In this document: one piece after another, positions 9,925 to 21,117 of the stretch
Layout of the letters: each line of letters starts with the position of its first letter
Position numbering within the stretch: position 1 is the first letter of the stretch
Assembly: GCA_000507305.1 (NCBI GenBank)
Contig: DF239089.1
Location: 124,001-188,000 of the forward strand
DNA length: 64,000 nucleotides
Origin: Breviolum minutum Mf 1.05b.01
Lineage: Eukaryota > Sar > Dinophyceae > Suessiales > Symbiodiniaceae
Direction: 5' to 3'
The notes under the pieces: generated by a model
The model's database searches: none
Told to the model about the DNA's origin: nothing
The model's input: the letters and a program-made list of their open reading frames with translations, nothing else
Translations under genes and position numbers: made by a program

Positions 9925-10295
9925 AAATATGAGACCTACAACTTGCCAAGCATCTCTCCTGCAAGCATTCCAGTCCAATAAGCGACAACAAATTCATGAG
10001 GTTTTTTTTCTTGTGGACTCGCAGAGTCCTCGCACTGTGGACACATTATAGATAAGTTATAAGTTATAAACATCCGGGAGTAGATCAACACTGTTTCCTC
10101 GAAAAAAAAACATTGATTGTTGTGCATATTTTCAAGACGCAACATGTACTCCCAAAAAAGAGTAGCACTTGGCTGACCTTCAACCGACAAACTTGTCTAG
10201 AGCGATGTCTCTAAAACTAAGGGAGACGTTCACAAAACACCTCCCCCCGAAAACGAAGAGAGCAGGAACTGGAGAATGCTACAGCCCGGAAAACC
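9925..10295. other. Spacer, nothing recognised
   Basis: No coding-like frame, repeat family or RNA gene was recognised here. Confidence 0.5.
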
Positions 10296-10377
10296 AACAT
10301 GACTGGCTGGAAAATCACCATGTTCAATAGGAAAAAAGACATCTTCAAATGGTGGATTTTCCACTGTCATGTTATCT
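10296..10377. repeat. Foldback repeat, family F
   Basis: Arms AACATGACTGGCTGGAAAAT and ATTTTCCACTGTCATGTT pair imperfectly. The middle contains ACATCTTCAAATGG as in the copy at 43. Confidence 0.65.
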
Positions 10378-10818
10378 AGTTTTTTTGGGCGTATCAATCT
10401 TGTAGGTCCTACCATTTGCTGTCAATAAAATAGGCCCAGGTGACAAAAAACATATGTCATCGGTTAAAGGCAGTAATTGGTCACCATATTTCTCCGAAAT
10501 TTGCAAGAAAACAGTTTTGCCAAATATGTTTTCCATTAAACTCGGAATGGTTTCTGAAGGGGTGGTGGGCGGCCCAAAGAAACTCTTCACATCATTCTTT
10601 TTTGGGCAAGTCGCCCAACAAGCTTCAATGAGCAAATCTTGAACCAACATCCCATCCAACATTGCCATGGAACATACCAAAACGACCCCCCAACCAACAG
10701 TTGATGTTTGGGAAGTCCTTTCATTTCGGGGTGATGGTTTTGGGGATACCAGGTTTATGCTCCAGAGGTATGTAGGGATTCTCTTAAACAATCCCAAACT
10801 TCAATTGAGCACTGGTTC

Positions 10819-10990
10819 AAAAAATCCCGGGTTGTTTAGGGTATTTTTTGGGGATGAAAATGACAAACTACCCAATTATAAATAAGGATTATTATTTAAG
10901 CCATTATAAGGATCCCTATAAACCAACCAAGTATGTGGGGATGATTTCATAAAACCCATTAATTATAAGGATCCCTATTAATTAAACCCA
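10819..10990. repeat. Degenerate repeat, family P
   Basis: Contains two tandem blocks sharing ATTATAAGGATCCCTAT. A related stretch occurs at 20283-20390, with CAAAAAACCCGGGTTGCTTA. Its boundaries are unclear. Confidence 0.45.
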
Positions 10991-11091
10991 TCAAGACCTC
11001 CTTGCCCCTGCCCGTGTTTTGGGTTCAGGAGGTCCTTCACGGAGTTGAAGTCCAACGTGCGGCCATCGAGGCCCAGAGCTGTGCCAACCAT
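10978..11091 (-). CDS. Possible small exon, minus strand
   Basis: An open frame with high-GC codons reads MVGTALGLDGRTLDFNSVKD and continues to a stop in the AT-rich repeat. GLDG..LDF..VK.LL faintly resembles the conserved core of 6-pyruvoyl-tetrahydropterin synthase or QueD proteins. It is far too short to claim that. No partner exon was identified. Confidence 0.25.
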   Translation of the reverse strand: MVGTALGLDGRTLDFNSVKDLLNPKHGQGQGGLDGFN

Positions 11092-11178
11092 TTTCGGTGG
11101 ATTTTTCGGGGTCGGTGATTTTTGCCGAGAAATGTCAAAACGTCAAAACTATGGTCAGGTGGATGGACCATGAAAAGT

Positions 11179-11282
11179 CTTGGTGGTGGCAACTCAAGTA
11201 TTTTTATTTTCACCCGGAACTTTGGGGAAGATGAACCCATTTTGGCTAGTATTTTTTCAACTGGGTTGAAACCACCAACTAG
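11179..11282. repeat. Foldback repeat, family E
   Basis: Has the family E ends TTGGTGGTGGCAACTC and GGGTTGAAACCACCAACTAG, with the conserved middle TTTTCACCC and TTGGGGAAGATGAACCCA. Confidence 0.75.
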
Positions 11283-11516
11283 AAAGTGCCATGGCGTTTT
11301 CGGATCACCTTTTTGTGATATCTATTTTTTGGCTCAATAGTAGAGCTCAAATCTTATAAAAGGTGAAATCTCACTATTTGGCTCAATTAGAACTTCCTGG
11401 CGCTCACCTTTCATCTGAATTTTGTGCGATTCTTTTTGGGTTGGGGGGATGTCTTATTTTTTTTGGGTAGGGTTCGCGAAAAAGATTCCCTAAAAAGATG
11501 GATTTGGGCCCTCGAC

Positions 11517-11653
11517 TTACTTGGATGTCCCAGGAAGTCTGTAAAAGGTTAGGATCAGTGGGTTATTTCACCCCAATATATCCCAGCTATAAGTAGGTGA
11601 AATAACATTCTAACCAGTGATCCTAACTTCCGTCGCCTGGGACATCCAAGTAC
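11517..11653. repeat. Foldback repeat, family A
   Basis: Arms ACTTGGATGTCCCAGG and CCTGGGACATCCAAGT pair. The inner arms GGTTATTTCACC and GGTGAAATAACA also pair. Confidence 0.8.
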
Positions 11654-11684
11654 AACCTCCCCTCCTTAGGAAAGCCTACCATAC

Positions 11685-11853
11685 TACTTGAAGGATCATT
11701 CCATTTAGTAAGTGCTGAATAACCATGGTGATCGTTTTCGTCCCCTTTCCGGATCGGGCAACGTGGGGACCCCTTCCAAATGGTGGAACTTCATGGCTCA
11801 TAAATGGGGGGTAATCCTAACTACTTACCAAGTCTTGGGATGAACCTCCAAGT
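11685..11853. repeat. Foldback repeat, family B
   Basis: Starts ACTTGAAGGATCATTCCA and ends TGGGATGAACCTCCAAGT. The middle holds CCCCTTCCAAATGG and GGCTCATAAATGGGGG, which are shared by all B copies. Confidence 0.75.
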
Positions 11854-11951
11854 ATTCCCCATATCTCACCCTTAGCCCGAAAAACGGGGGGTGATCCAAG
11901 TCCTCCTTGGATCCACTAGGATGGTCCTCCCAAGACCTCCTTAGGAAACCC

Positions 11952-12088
11952 TACTTGGAGGATCATCCCATGACTTGTAAGTGGTTAATAACCATGGTGA
12001 TCGTTTTCGTCCCCTAAGTAGAGTTATTCCCCTTCCAAATGGCCTATTTGGCTTATAAATAGGAGTTGCTAACCACTTACCATACCTC
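11952..12088. repeat. Foldback repeat, family B, right end missing
   Basis: Starts ACTTGGAGGATCATCCCA. It has the B middle but breaks off at CTAACCACTTACCATA without the closing GATCCTCCAAGT arm. An exon-like block starts 19 bases later. Confidence 0.7.
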
Positions 12089-12106
12089 GAACCGCCTTGG
12101 ATGCAG

Positions 12107-12181
12107 GCCGGTTTGGTAGGTCACGATGCGCCTGAACGCCGCGCCGTGGCTTGGGCTTGCAAGCCTCCTGCTGCATGGCAG
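12107..12181 (+). CDS. Candidate exon, unknown product
   Basis: A 75 bp GC-rich block sits between an acceptor-like GATGCAG and a donor-like CAG|GTGCGA. It reads 25 whole codons, starting AGLVGHDAPERRAVAWACKP. An overlapping frame starts with ATG at 12126 and reads MRLNAAPWLGLASLLLHG, which looks like a signal peptide and stays open past the putative donor. The two readings are mutually exclusive and I cannot choose between them. Confidence 0.4.
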
Positions 12182-12628
12182 GTGCGACGACCCCCGGGCG
12201 CATTTTTCAGGGGGCGTTTGCTGTTCGTTTTGGGAAGTGTAGGTTTTTCTTTGGGGGGCAGCTGTTGGATGTCTACTGTTGATTTTTTGTGTCCAATTTC
12301 TGCTAGCCACCTGGGATGAAATGCTCAAAGCCGATCCTAAATGACTGCAATCGACGACCGGTCTAGCTGCATAGCCGGATTTCTGCCATCAAAAAGTGAT
12401 TTCATGAGAAGATAGCTTAAGATACTGTATATGTACATTATATAGATGTTTTTCAGCAAGTACCACGAAAATCTCTTGTGACTTCTTCCACTAGCCAACA
12501 TGTAATTATTCTGATTTTTTTTCGACCAAACTTGCCCCTCCCCAACAAAAAAAAGCAACGTTGCAAACTTTGTAAAAGAACCCGGGTGGATTTGATAGGG
12601 TTTGCTAAAAAAACCTCCCTTTTCAAAG

Positions 12629-12738
12629 GGGGTTGGCTAAACGCCATGGGCAAAATGACCCCCCCAAAGGCCTGGCATCAGCTTGAAAAATTGTGGCGCC
12701 AGGAGGAAGGAATCTGCTTCGAAGAATTTGCTGGCAAG
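12629..12738 (+). CDS. Candidate exon, unknown product
   Basis: Bounded by TTTCAAAG and the donor AAG|GTGGGA. The frame reads through MTPPKAWHQLEKLWRQEEGI and CFEEFAGK without a stop and is strongly unlike the AT-rich surroundings. Acceptor quality is poor, so the left edge is uncertain. It could belong to the same gene as 12107-12181, but the phases do not join without a further exon. Confidence 0.4.
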
Positions 12739-13546
12739 GTGGGACTTGGTTATCCTGATAGGTCCATAGGTTTAGGGAGACAACAGACCCTGGGTTTGAG
12801 TTTGTAACTGGACTGACTTCCCTTACCAGGGGTGCAAATAGATCGGACTCTCAGTGGTGTTTTCGGCTTATGACTTTAGAACCTCATTCTTCCTTCCAGT
12901 CTGGGCTGACTGGGGTGACTTGTTTGTTGATAAGATTTTTGTCGGCGAATTTAGTTTTGGATCCGGTTTTTTCAAAACGCGAAACACTGCGGACGTGGAT
13001 ATTTACCATATGAAGTGGTGAGCACCAGATTGATGATTTTTTAACAGCAGTCAACTCAAACTTGCAAGTGTGAAATCTCGCAAGTCCGGAAATCCCTGGA
13101 AAGCTAATATGATTAAAATTGCCTCCTATATTTTTCGTGGTGTCAAGGGGGGCCTGCACTTCTGTTGGACAGCTCTTGCGGTTGATTTGTGAATGTTGAC
13201 CATTGTTTAGCGCGAAAAATTCTGACAATGCTAGATTTATGGGTTTCAGGTATTGCAGGACGCAAACCTCGAACGAGCTTTATTTTCAACCAGGGCAATA
13301 GTTATACTGTAAAGCTTGTATCTAAACATAATTAGTGGATCATCATATATTATACACTGCGAAGAAAGGGTGATTCTATGCTTCCACTTCGCCCATTCAA
13401 CAGCAGAGAAGTCTTTCCAAAAAGGTAGTTCAAAAAAAATCAGTAGTGATTCCCGAAACCTCACTCGCTGTTAGTTATAAGGAGTGGAATTGTGGGAGCT
13501 AATGCTCCAGGATTCCCCCCCCTTGATTATGGGAACATCAGTGAGT
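12739..13546. other. Spacer, no confident gene
   Basis: A 114-codon minus-strand open frame (12884-13228) lacks an ATG, clear splice sites and coding-like composition. No repeat family was recognised. Confidence 0.45.
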
Positions 13547-13563
13547 AAATAATCGATTCATTT
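13547..13563 (+). repeat. 5' target-site duplication of the LINE
   Basis: AAATAATCGATTCATTT is repeated exactly at 18578-18594. The match extends a few bases further left with one missing base (GAGT then AAAT, against GAGTCAAAT). Confidence 0.85.
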
Positions 13564-14580
13564 GTGATCGATGACGTGGTCTACTGGTCGCGGCATGTGA
13601 CGTTGGACAACGGCCGCCATCAGAAAGAGGTCGAATCGGAACCTCCACGATTCGATCTTGCCCTTTCGGTTGAGACGGCCCTGGAGACTGCCACGGTGGT
13701 TGTCGAGCCACTCATCAGGGTGGATCAATCGACAAGAGGAGCCATGGAGTCAATGGAAGCGTCACAGCATGCCGGTTGGTCGAGCAATAGGCTTCACATG
13801 GGTCGAGCCGGAGAGGAGAGTCTTTGGCGCTTGTTGGGACGTGGGCTCCGGCAAGGACGTGGAAGTGGGCCAAATGCCTTCGACCAGCACAGAGTCAGCC
13901 CAGGCGGAATGGCAGTTGCCCAATCTGTCATGGGAAGCTTGGGAGGCAATGTTGCTGCATTCGGAGCGTCTATGGATGGGCAGGGTGGTGGAAAGCCCAA
14001 CTTGGCAGCAGTCCTGGGCGAGTCGTATCTCAATCCTTTGCGAGCTGCCACTGCGCCCGAAGCTGATGATGAAGAGTTTGACGATCCGATGGGCGAGGCA
14101 GTCGAAACTTGGAAGGATGTGCGCAAGACCAACACCAAGCACAAGCGAGAGTTTTACACGGCATGCAGATCTCGTTTCTTGACGCAAATGGCGCGAACGG
14201 ATGCGACGCAGCCCAATGGAAAGATTCTCAAAAAGTTCGTGGAATGGTGGAACTTGCTGGACGATGTGCCCATGTTCAGCAACAAGCAATCGGCTGAGTA
14301 CAGCGAGATGATCCTGCAGCACTTGGCGCAAATAGGAGAAGAGCAGTTGGGCTGCGCGTTGCACCTCGCAGCCCAATGTCTCAAGAGCTCTGAGCGACTC
14401 AATTTCGCTCACATGGTCATCGACCTTGCTGTGGAGCTTGATGGACGCGCCGGCCGCCTGTCGTTCGCACGCAGCACGGAATTGCTCGGTGCCAATGCCG
14501 TGCTTTTCGCGGTGGCTGCGCCACGACACTGCCCTCAACTACCGAGTTACAAAGCTATGAAGCTGGGGGCGACCTATTGA
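13564..14580 (+). pseudogene. LINE ORF1-like region, first block
   Basis: A 338-codon frame with no ATG at the element edge, as expected for a truncated copy. It includes acidic DDEEFDDPMGEAVETWKDVR and a helical stretch with WWNLLDDVPMF. No zinc knuckle was found. It stops at 14580, but the neighbouring frame continues the protein from the run of five G near 14565, consistent with a one-base indel. The role (RNA-binding gag-like protein) is inferred from position only. Confidence 0.65.
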
Positions 14581-15190
14581 GGATTCGCGCTCATGACCCT
14601 CTTGTGGGGCAAACGATGTCGCTGAGCGGATACGGCGCCCGCATATTACATCTATGGGATGCGGAGGTTGAGCGTCTCAACGATGAAGCCTTTGGTCACC
14701 ACGCTGCCATGGGAAAGCTGTTTGAGGAGTACAGGCGTCGCATGACGAAAGCCAGTCCAAAAAGTGGATCCAACATCATGTCTGTGGCCCGCCATCTGTC
14801 AGAAGCTTGGGTGGCGACGCTGCAAACGACATTGCCCAAGGCCGCGGTGCAGGCACGCGCCGAAGGTCTGTCAGAGAGGATCTATTGGCAAGCAATGGTG
14901 GGGAGCATTGGAAGGGATCCAAACCCTGAAGTGCTTTTTCCGAATGCCGGCCATTCCAGGATGGTGAGCGGCAGAAAAAGTCCCAGTCATGCGCGCTCCC
15001 CGTCACCAGGGGGCAGAAAAGAACGGCCTCCGAAGAAAACCAGGAAAGCAGATCCCCCAGAGCAGTCGGAAGAGGAAGGGCGCGCACGACGTCCCAAGAC
15101 CTGGTTGAAAGCCGGCGTGATCGAGAGTTCTGATCTTAAGGAAATCACGGTTTTACAAATACGTAGAGAACGGGCTAGTGCTTTTGGAAA
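14577..15190 (+). pseudogene. LINE ORF1-like region, second block
   Basis: Continues the protein in the next frame as DLLRIRAHDPLVGQTMSLSG. It then passes through a low-complexity basic segment (GRKSPSHARSPSPGGRKERP). The original frame leaves this block at a run of six A near 15188-15193. Confidence 0.6.
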
Positions 15191-15196
15191 AAACGC

Positions 15197-15595
15197 ATGG
15201 AACATTCAGCTGTCACTGACTATCGCGACATCTTCAAGTTCCTTAAACTCAAGCATCGTGTGCCTACCCATGCAGTTGTCACAAACAGGGAAAATCTTCC
15301 GATTTACAACCCTCAGGATGCCATTAACCTTGCCAGAGAACAATGGAATCCCATTTTTGATGTCCATAAACAACCATTCCAACTCAACCCTTTCAAAATG
15401 TAGTTGGACCTTTGCTTGATCAGATGGCAAAACCGTATGATTTTGAAGACATCAAACCCTTCCAATTACATAAAGCCATCCAAAGCAGACCCAATGAAGC
15501 AGCGGGGGGGGTTGACGGGTGGCGTACACCAGAACTCAAGGCACTTCCTGAAAAGTGTAATTTTACCCATGGGCGAAAATTTGGAACATGATTGA
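15197..15595 (+). pseudogene. LINE RT N-terminal region, broken
   Basis: Two consecutive frames. The first reads MEHSAVTDYRDIFKFLKLKH and LAREQWNPIFDV to a stop at 15400-15402. The second carries on as VVGPLLDQMAKPYDFEDIK and AAGGVDGWRTPELKALP, the conserved N-terminal RT box of LINEs. It is then lost near 15556. These are pieces of one original protein. Confidence 0.7.
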
Positions 15596-18329
15596 AGTTG
15601 GAGAATGGTCCCTTCCGCAAGTTTTTCAAATCGCAAGGTTGACAATGTTGCCTAAACCTAGGGCCAAAACTATGCAGCCCATTGATAGAAGATTGATCAA
15701 TTTGCTGAATATCCACTACCTCTTGTGGTCCAAAGTTAGATTTCAACATTTGACAAAATGGCAACAAGATGTGTTCCCACGAATGGTGTGTGGAGGGGTC
15801 AAGGGTCGTCAAACTTCAGACATTGCTCACCATATAGCCATTGCAAATGAATTGGCATTATCGACCAATAAGCCAGTTGTAGGAGTCAAAATCGATAGAA
15901 GTAAGTGTTTTGATCGCATTGCAATCAATATAGTGGTGTGTATTGCAAGAAGGTTGGGGGTCCCCGAAAGATTCATTAAGGTTTGGACTCAGCTCTATCA
16001 GAATTTTCAAAGATTCCTAACATTGGGGCAATATATAGATGACAAGCCACTGGCATCGTCAAATGGAGTTGCGCAAGGAGATTCAGCGGTTTTGGCGGTA
16101 AATCTTCTCATGTCGGCTTGGACCGCTGTGTTGAAAGTTTTTACTGACATCCAAAGTTATGTATTCATCGATGATGCATATTTGATTACTGTTGCTGACC
16201 ATCTAGCAGAATTGGCCCAGGCTGTTCATACCACGAAGTTGTTTGATACTCTTGTTGGTCAGAAATTTAACCCGGAAAAATCTGCTGGTTGGGCTACTTC
16301 CAAAAGAGCCAAAAAAGATATGACCCAACTACTACCTGAAATTCCATGTAGTGATTTCACCGAGGTGTTAGGAGCTTTTGTGAAAAGTTGCTCTAAATCG
16401 ACAACTTTTGACACAATTGCCCATGGAGAAATAATTAGACAAGTCCTTAAAGACATCTATAGCCTTCCTGTGGGTTTGACACAGAAAGCTTTCCTAGTTG
16501 GATCTAAGGTGATTTCTAACATGTTATATCTCCCTGAACTGAATCCGTGGGCCAGATTGAGCCTGGATAGTTTCCAATCAAACATCTTGGGAGTTTTGTG
16601 GGGTGACAGACCACATTGGAGGTGTGCTGAACTTGTTTTTGCTTTGCTCACCAACTCGGTGAGATCGCATCCGCAACACGCAATAGCTGCCCAGATCATT
16701 TCAAACATTGCTTCACGTTGTAGGAAAGATAACATGTTCTTTCAAATGTGGTGTTCTTTATGTCTTGCCAAGAAAACCATCACTAAAGGTCTTCTTGATG
16801 CATTGCTTAAGTCATGTGCCACTTTGGATCTTATTTTCACACCCCCGGCATCTATTGAATTTTTGGGGAAAAAGTTTTCTTTCTTGGAAGCTACGCCCAG
16901 ATTGCTTCGTCGCATCCTTCGTATCGCATCCGTGCAATCGTTGTACAAAGTTGCCATCGCTTCTTCACGTAAGGACCTCCAACGTAAGGACGTCCAAACT
17001 TGGGGTAGTGGGGTAATTGACAGTGACCTTTCCGTTTTTTGGGAGCCGCGAAAGCCATGGAAACTTCAAGGGTTGGATTCAGCCACAATTGTGGGACCTA
17101 TGGTTGGCGCATGTCCTACAGCGAATCGGTTATACAAAGGTGGTCTACTCACATCTCCTAAATGCCGCTTTTGTTCTGATTGTACTTATGAAGACATTAG
17201 ACATTTGACAGGTGAGTGCAGGGGGACGCGAGAGCTTTTAGGGAACCCCGGAAATTTGTTTCCTGAACAACCGAATGTTTTGTCACATGGGATTCGAGAA
17301 GTTCCTCAGTTTTTGCTTGACACGTGGGCGAGAACAGTTCCACCGACAGTTTCTTCACCAGCTGCTTTTCCGTATGAGGCAGGTCGAGTTTGGGGAGATG
17401 GGTCAGTGTGCAATGGGGATCATTTCTTTTCGAAGACTTTAGCTTTTGCATTGATCAATCAAGATGGCAGTACCATCCTTACGAAAGGTTGGCAGGACCC
17501 ACTTGGTTGCTCTTACAAGGCTGAGCTGTTTGCACTCTTTCATGCTGTGCAAATTTTCCTTGGAGACATCGAGTTCACAACAGATTGTTCCTCCCTCATC
17601 ACTGTTTGGAGAGCGTCTGATGATTTACCAGATAACCTGGCATATCGGGATATTTGGTCCAACATTCGTCAATCAGTTTTCATGAATGGTTACGATCGCC
17701 TCAATTTAGGGTGGGTCAAAGCGCATCAGGTGGATTCAGGACATCTCCCAGTGACAGAGTCGCAACGAAACAACAGGTTGGCTGACTATGTGGCTTCGAA
17801 TACAGCTAAAGCAGTCACACCCGTGGATCCTTCAATTGTGGCTTCTTGGAGACACCATAGCTACATTCACTGGATTTGGTTGTGTAAGCTGACCAAAACA
17901 ATTGCATCTTTGAAACCAAGAGAGGATGACCAAACAAATGATCTTGATGTTGATCCCCCTCAAGAAGTTCAATCCTCGTCTTCTTCTGCTTTGAATCAGG
18001 ATGAAGTTGCACTTAGAAATCGTTTCTGCAAATGGGACTGGGGGCTTGATGAACAGCAATACAACTGGTCTTCTGTTTCCAGTGATCATGCTTCTCCAAA
18101 GAAGTGGCCTCATTCTCAAGAACTTTGGGCTAAAACGGTCGACTTCTTGGGCCATTTGAAGTGGAGAACTGGAGATTGCGCAGTTTCAATTTATTGCATC
18201 GCTTTTCTGTTTTGGATCAGAACAAAATTAATCCCTCCTACACTGTTGAAAGGCACTGAGGGAACATTCCATTTAATGGTGCAATGGATCAGACAAGTTC
18301 TGAAAGAACCATCTACCCGAGTTCAGTGA
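15588..18329 (+). pseudogene. LINE reverse transcriptase with RNase H
   Basis: A 913-codon open block. RT motif A is KIDRSKCFDR (residues 101-110), motif B is SSNGVAQGDSAVLAVN (about 157-172) and motif C is the box VFIDDAYLI (about 192-200). A CCHC-like knuckle (C526, C529, H539, C544) follows the thumb region, as in many LINEs. An RNase H domain comes next, with D604 (VWGDGS), E646 (KAELFAL), D666 (TTDCSSL), H713 (WVKAHQ) and D733 (NRLADY). All catalytic residues are present, but the true N-terminus lies upstream in other frames, so this copy cannot make the full protein. Confidence 0.88.
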
Positions 18330-18577
18330 ATTACTGTGTACGAAGCACCATGCATGCTTCACAGTACTTTCCTTGTGGCACCTTCCAAAAAGGTCGGGTG
18401 TTCATGACGTCTTATGAAAAGACTATGTTGGCAAAGTTTGTGGCTTCCCTCCCAGAGGGAGGTAAGAGGGCCAAACATTGGGCAGTTCAGATTCATTACC
18501 TGCCAAGTTAGTGTCTTTTACCCAGGTGTTTCAATTGATCACTTGGAGCGTCAAACAAATAGAACGCAGACGGAGTC
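18330..18577 (+). other. LINE 3' region
   Basis: Another frame stays open to 18511 and reads MHASQYFPCGTFQKGRVFMT, which looks like a frame-shifted C-terminal extension. The rest is presumed 3' UTR. There is no simple-sequence tail before the target duplication. Confidence 0.5.
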
Positions 18578-18594
18578 AAATAATCGATTCATTT
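18578..18594 (+). repeat. 3' target-site duplication of the LINE
   Basis: Exact 17-base copy of 13547-13563. Confidence 0.85.
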
Positions 18595-18885
18595 TGAAGA
18601 AAACCCTATTAACCTTCATCATCCAGTGTGACCGTGTTTAGGTAGGGCCCAATATATACCTTTTTTTATGCTGACAATCTCAAGCCTGATTATTTCAAAG
18701 GATCTAAGACTAGAGATTCAAAGAAACTCCGCACTGTGTCACTGAAAAAGTGCAAGAGCAGTGGGTGGTAGTTGCAAAGGTTTGCCAGTCATTTTGTTGG
18801 ACATGTTCAGAATAAGCTGTTTGCGCGGTGGTTTCAAAGGTATTTTCAAAAGTTTTATCCCAAGCTTTGGAGAATCCAATTAAAA

Positions 18886-18993
18886 CTAGGTGGTGGCAAC
18901 TCAAATATTTTTCTATTTTCACCCCCTATTTGGGGAACATTTCCAATTTGACTAATATTTTTCAAATGGGTTGAATTGAAACCACCCAACCAG
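18886..18993. repeat. Foldback repeat, family E
   Basis: Begins CTAGGTGGTGGCAACTC and ends with GGTTGAATTGAAACCACCCA, a slightly expanded right arm. Confidence 0.75.
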
Positions 18994-19220
18994 AAAACTA
19001 ATTCTCATCTTTCATGGCTGGGTGGCGAGAAAACCCACCATTCGCCATGTGAATCTAAAACCTTCACTCACTTTCGGTTTTTTGCTAAGGCTTCCAGGCC
19101 TCCCTCCAGGGAAGGATCTAGCATATCCCCATATATCCCCTACAATCGTCAGCACTTTTGAGTCGATGATTCTTCAAACTTCCCGTCTGGTGGGATATAC
19201 ATATCCCATAGGATTCTAGG

Positions 19221-19299
19221 ATCCATGGGACTGGTATATTTACCTACCTTTGGTTGATTTTTATGGTAAATGTAGGTAAACATGCCAGTCCCATGGATC
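19221..19299. repeat. Foldback repeat, family J
   Basis: Arms ATCCATGGGACTGG and CCAGTCCCATGGAT are near-perfect complements around TATTTACCTACC and GGTAAATGTAGG. Confidence 0.75.
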
Positions 19300-19763
19300 T
19301 TATGGGTATCTTAGTTCCCTGGAGGGTATATAGTTCAGACAAGTGGGAGGAACCACCCTTGACACATCTTGACAGTATTTGGGTGAGTCTTTCAGCGACC
19401 CGCAGCACTGAATAATTGTTGGGTTTAGCGGAGGAAAGAAACTTCCAGACTCTCAATACCTGAATCTATCAATGTAAGTATGAGACTAGGTATATGATAT
19501 ATACTAATAGATATACATATGACACATATATGCATATATATAATATATAGTACACATATGCGACCTCACTTGTGTCAATTGAAACACCTAAAAGAGGTGA
19601 GAAAATGTAAGTTGAACAAGTTTTCCTGGTAACATATATTTTTTACGAAATCAACTTCCGGTCTGTGTGTCTTGAATGTTGCCCCGGCCAGATCATTCCA
19701 GCCAGCCGACAAGCACTAATAGCGGCGCGGCAGGACCGGTGGCAAGCTTATGAAAAAACACAT

Positions 19764-19788
19764 GGGCCCCGAAATCATTTCGGGGCCC
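19764..19788. repeat. Perfect hairpin
   Basis: GGGCCCCGAAAT and ATTTCGGGGCCC are perfect 12-base arms around a single C. It heads a family O repeat that continues to about 19890. A broken relative is at 24506-24616. Confidence 0.7.
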
Positions 19789-20104
19789 CTGGTTGTAGTT
19801 GGGTTAGGGGATGAAAGTCCCTACCCCAGTTATTCAGGAGATTATTTCATACAGCCCAAAAAAGAATCCCCAAAAAAACCAACCAGGATTCAATGGTGAA
19901 TGTCACGTGGTTTTGGGGTTTTGAGCGCCTTGTGCCTTGTGCCTTCACACTCCCTGTATAAAACTGAGGGTTTGCCTTTGAAAATAGGCAAAATTCATCC
20001 AGTCGCATCATCCAGTTTGAATCGTAGGATGGCTGTGATCGTTTCAGGGACTGGGTATCCCTTCTTGAAGGACCCCCGGATATTTTATGTTGTTTTTCTT
20101 TCAG

Positions 20105-20247
20105 GGTGGGATTTGGAACTGAAAATTGATGATGGTCCCCCTGCTAATAGTGATTGGACGGCGCCAGGAGAAGATGCAGAAAGCTTTAGCATCGGCTCCT
20201 CGCGAATGGACAGGACGACCAAAGGATGGATGTGGGAAAATCATCAA
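20105..20247 (+). CDS. Candidate exon, unknown product
   Basis: Follows an acceptor-like TTTTTCTTTCAG and ends CAA before a donor-like GTTAGTAAC. The frame starts WDLELKIDDGPPANSDWTAP and runs to GWMWENHQ. It is acidic and GC-richer than its flanks. No domain was recognised and no joined exon was found nearby. Confidence 0.45.
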
Positions 20248-20688
20248 GTTAGTAACTTGGATGATGAAGTGTTTGAGGAATCAAAAAACCCGGGTTGCTT
20301 AGGTTGTATTACAGGTATTATTAAATACCCATCTATATAGGGTTTATACTGTAATCTGCCATTGCAAGGATGCCTATTGAGCAACCAGTACAGGTGGAAT
20401 GAAACTATGTTTGGTTTCATGGCCCTGTCATCTTGCTTTTGGCATGGCAAACCAAGACGCTCTTAGCGGGGTTGCCCAAACTTGTACCAATGGGAAAAAA
20501 GATCTCCATACTTTTGTCAACCTTTTATTTACCTTCACTATCCACACGGGCTTTTTGAGTAGGAACCTCAAACGTATTTTCTTTATCATAAGCAAAAAAA
20601 CCTCATAGAATTATTCTGGTCCTGGTAATAGGTGGTAGGGATTTTTTTAAAAATCCCTCGAAGTCAATATATACCTGGTATATAAGCG

Positions 20689-20836
20689 GTACTTGGAGGA
20701 TCATCCCATTTAGTAGGTGGTTAATAACCATGGTTAGTAAGTTCCCTATGTAGGGTTATTCCCCTTCCAAATGGGCTAAATGGCTTACAAATAGGGGTTA
20801 CTAACCACTTACTAACTGGGATGATCCTCCAAGTAC
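20689..20836. repeat. Foldback repeat, family B
   Basis: A complete copy: GTACTTGGAGGATCATCCCA at the left and TGGGATGATCCTCCAAGTAC at the right are exact complements. Confidence 0.85.
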
Positions 20837-21117
20837 ATACTGCCAATTGGGGCGATTATATGCTACCTACCAAACCCACCGTTTACGTCCCGAACCAAAA
20901 AAATTATCCCGGCAAGAAACCCCAAACAGTGTAAAAACAAAATGCAATGAAGCGACATACATTCTATAAGGCAATCTCACATCACATTTCACCACATCAC
21001 CGCCACTACTACTCGTACTATTTGTAGGTTTGGAAAGCTATGTGGGCCCAAGGTCTCTTTGCCAAGAACCTGGCTGTTTCTGACCTGTTTCTGACCCGTT
21101 TCTGACCTGTTTCTGAC

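Larger units (their letters stand above)
13564..18577 (+). mobile_element. Non-LTR (LINE-type) retrotransposon, 5' truncated and degenerate
   Basis: About 5.0 kb between 17 bp direct repeats. It carries a gag-like region and an RT followed by a zinc-knuckle and an RNase H domain. No APE-type endonuclease was recognised. The first frame opens exactly at the target-site duplication, which is typical of 5' truncation during target-primed reverse transcription. At least four frame changes break the coding sequence, several in homopolymer runs. There is no poly(A) tail, only a short A-rich 3' end. GC content is higher in the first 1.6 kb than in the RT part. Confidence 0.85.

Noticed and set aside
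11312-11395. TTGGCTCAA strings resembling the end of the dinoflagellate spliced leader
   Set aside because: Two partial matches (TTTTTTGGCTCAATAG and TATTTGGCTCAATTAG) differ at the key 5' half and 3' end. No adjoining gene or retroposed copy was seen.
13564-15400. APE-type endonuclease in the LINE
   Set aside because: No endonuclease motifs were recognised. The element is 5' truncated, so absence here says little about the full-length form.
19900-20104. ATG-less upstream extension of the 20105 exon frame
   Set aside because: The frame is open back to 19900 but the sequence belongs to a family O repeat and spacer, and a good acceptor sits at 20104.
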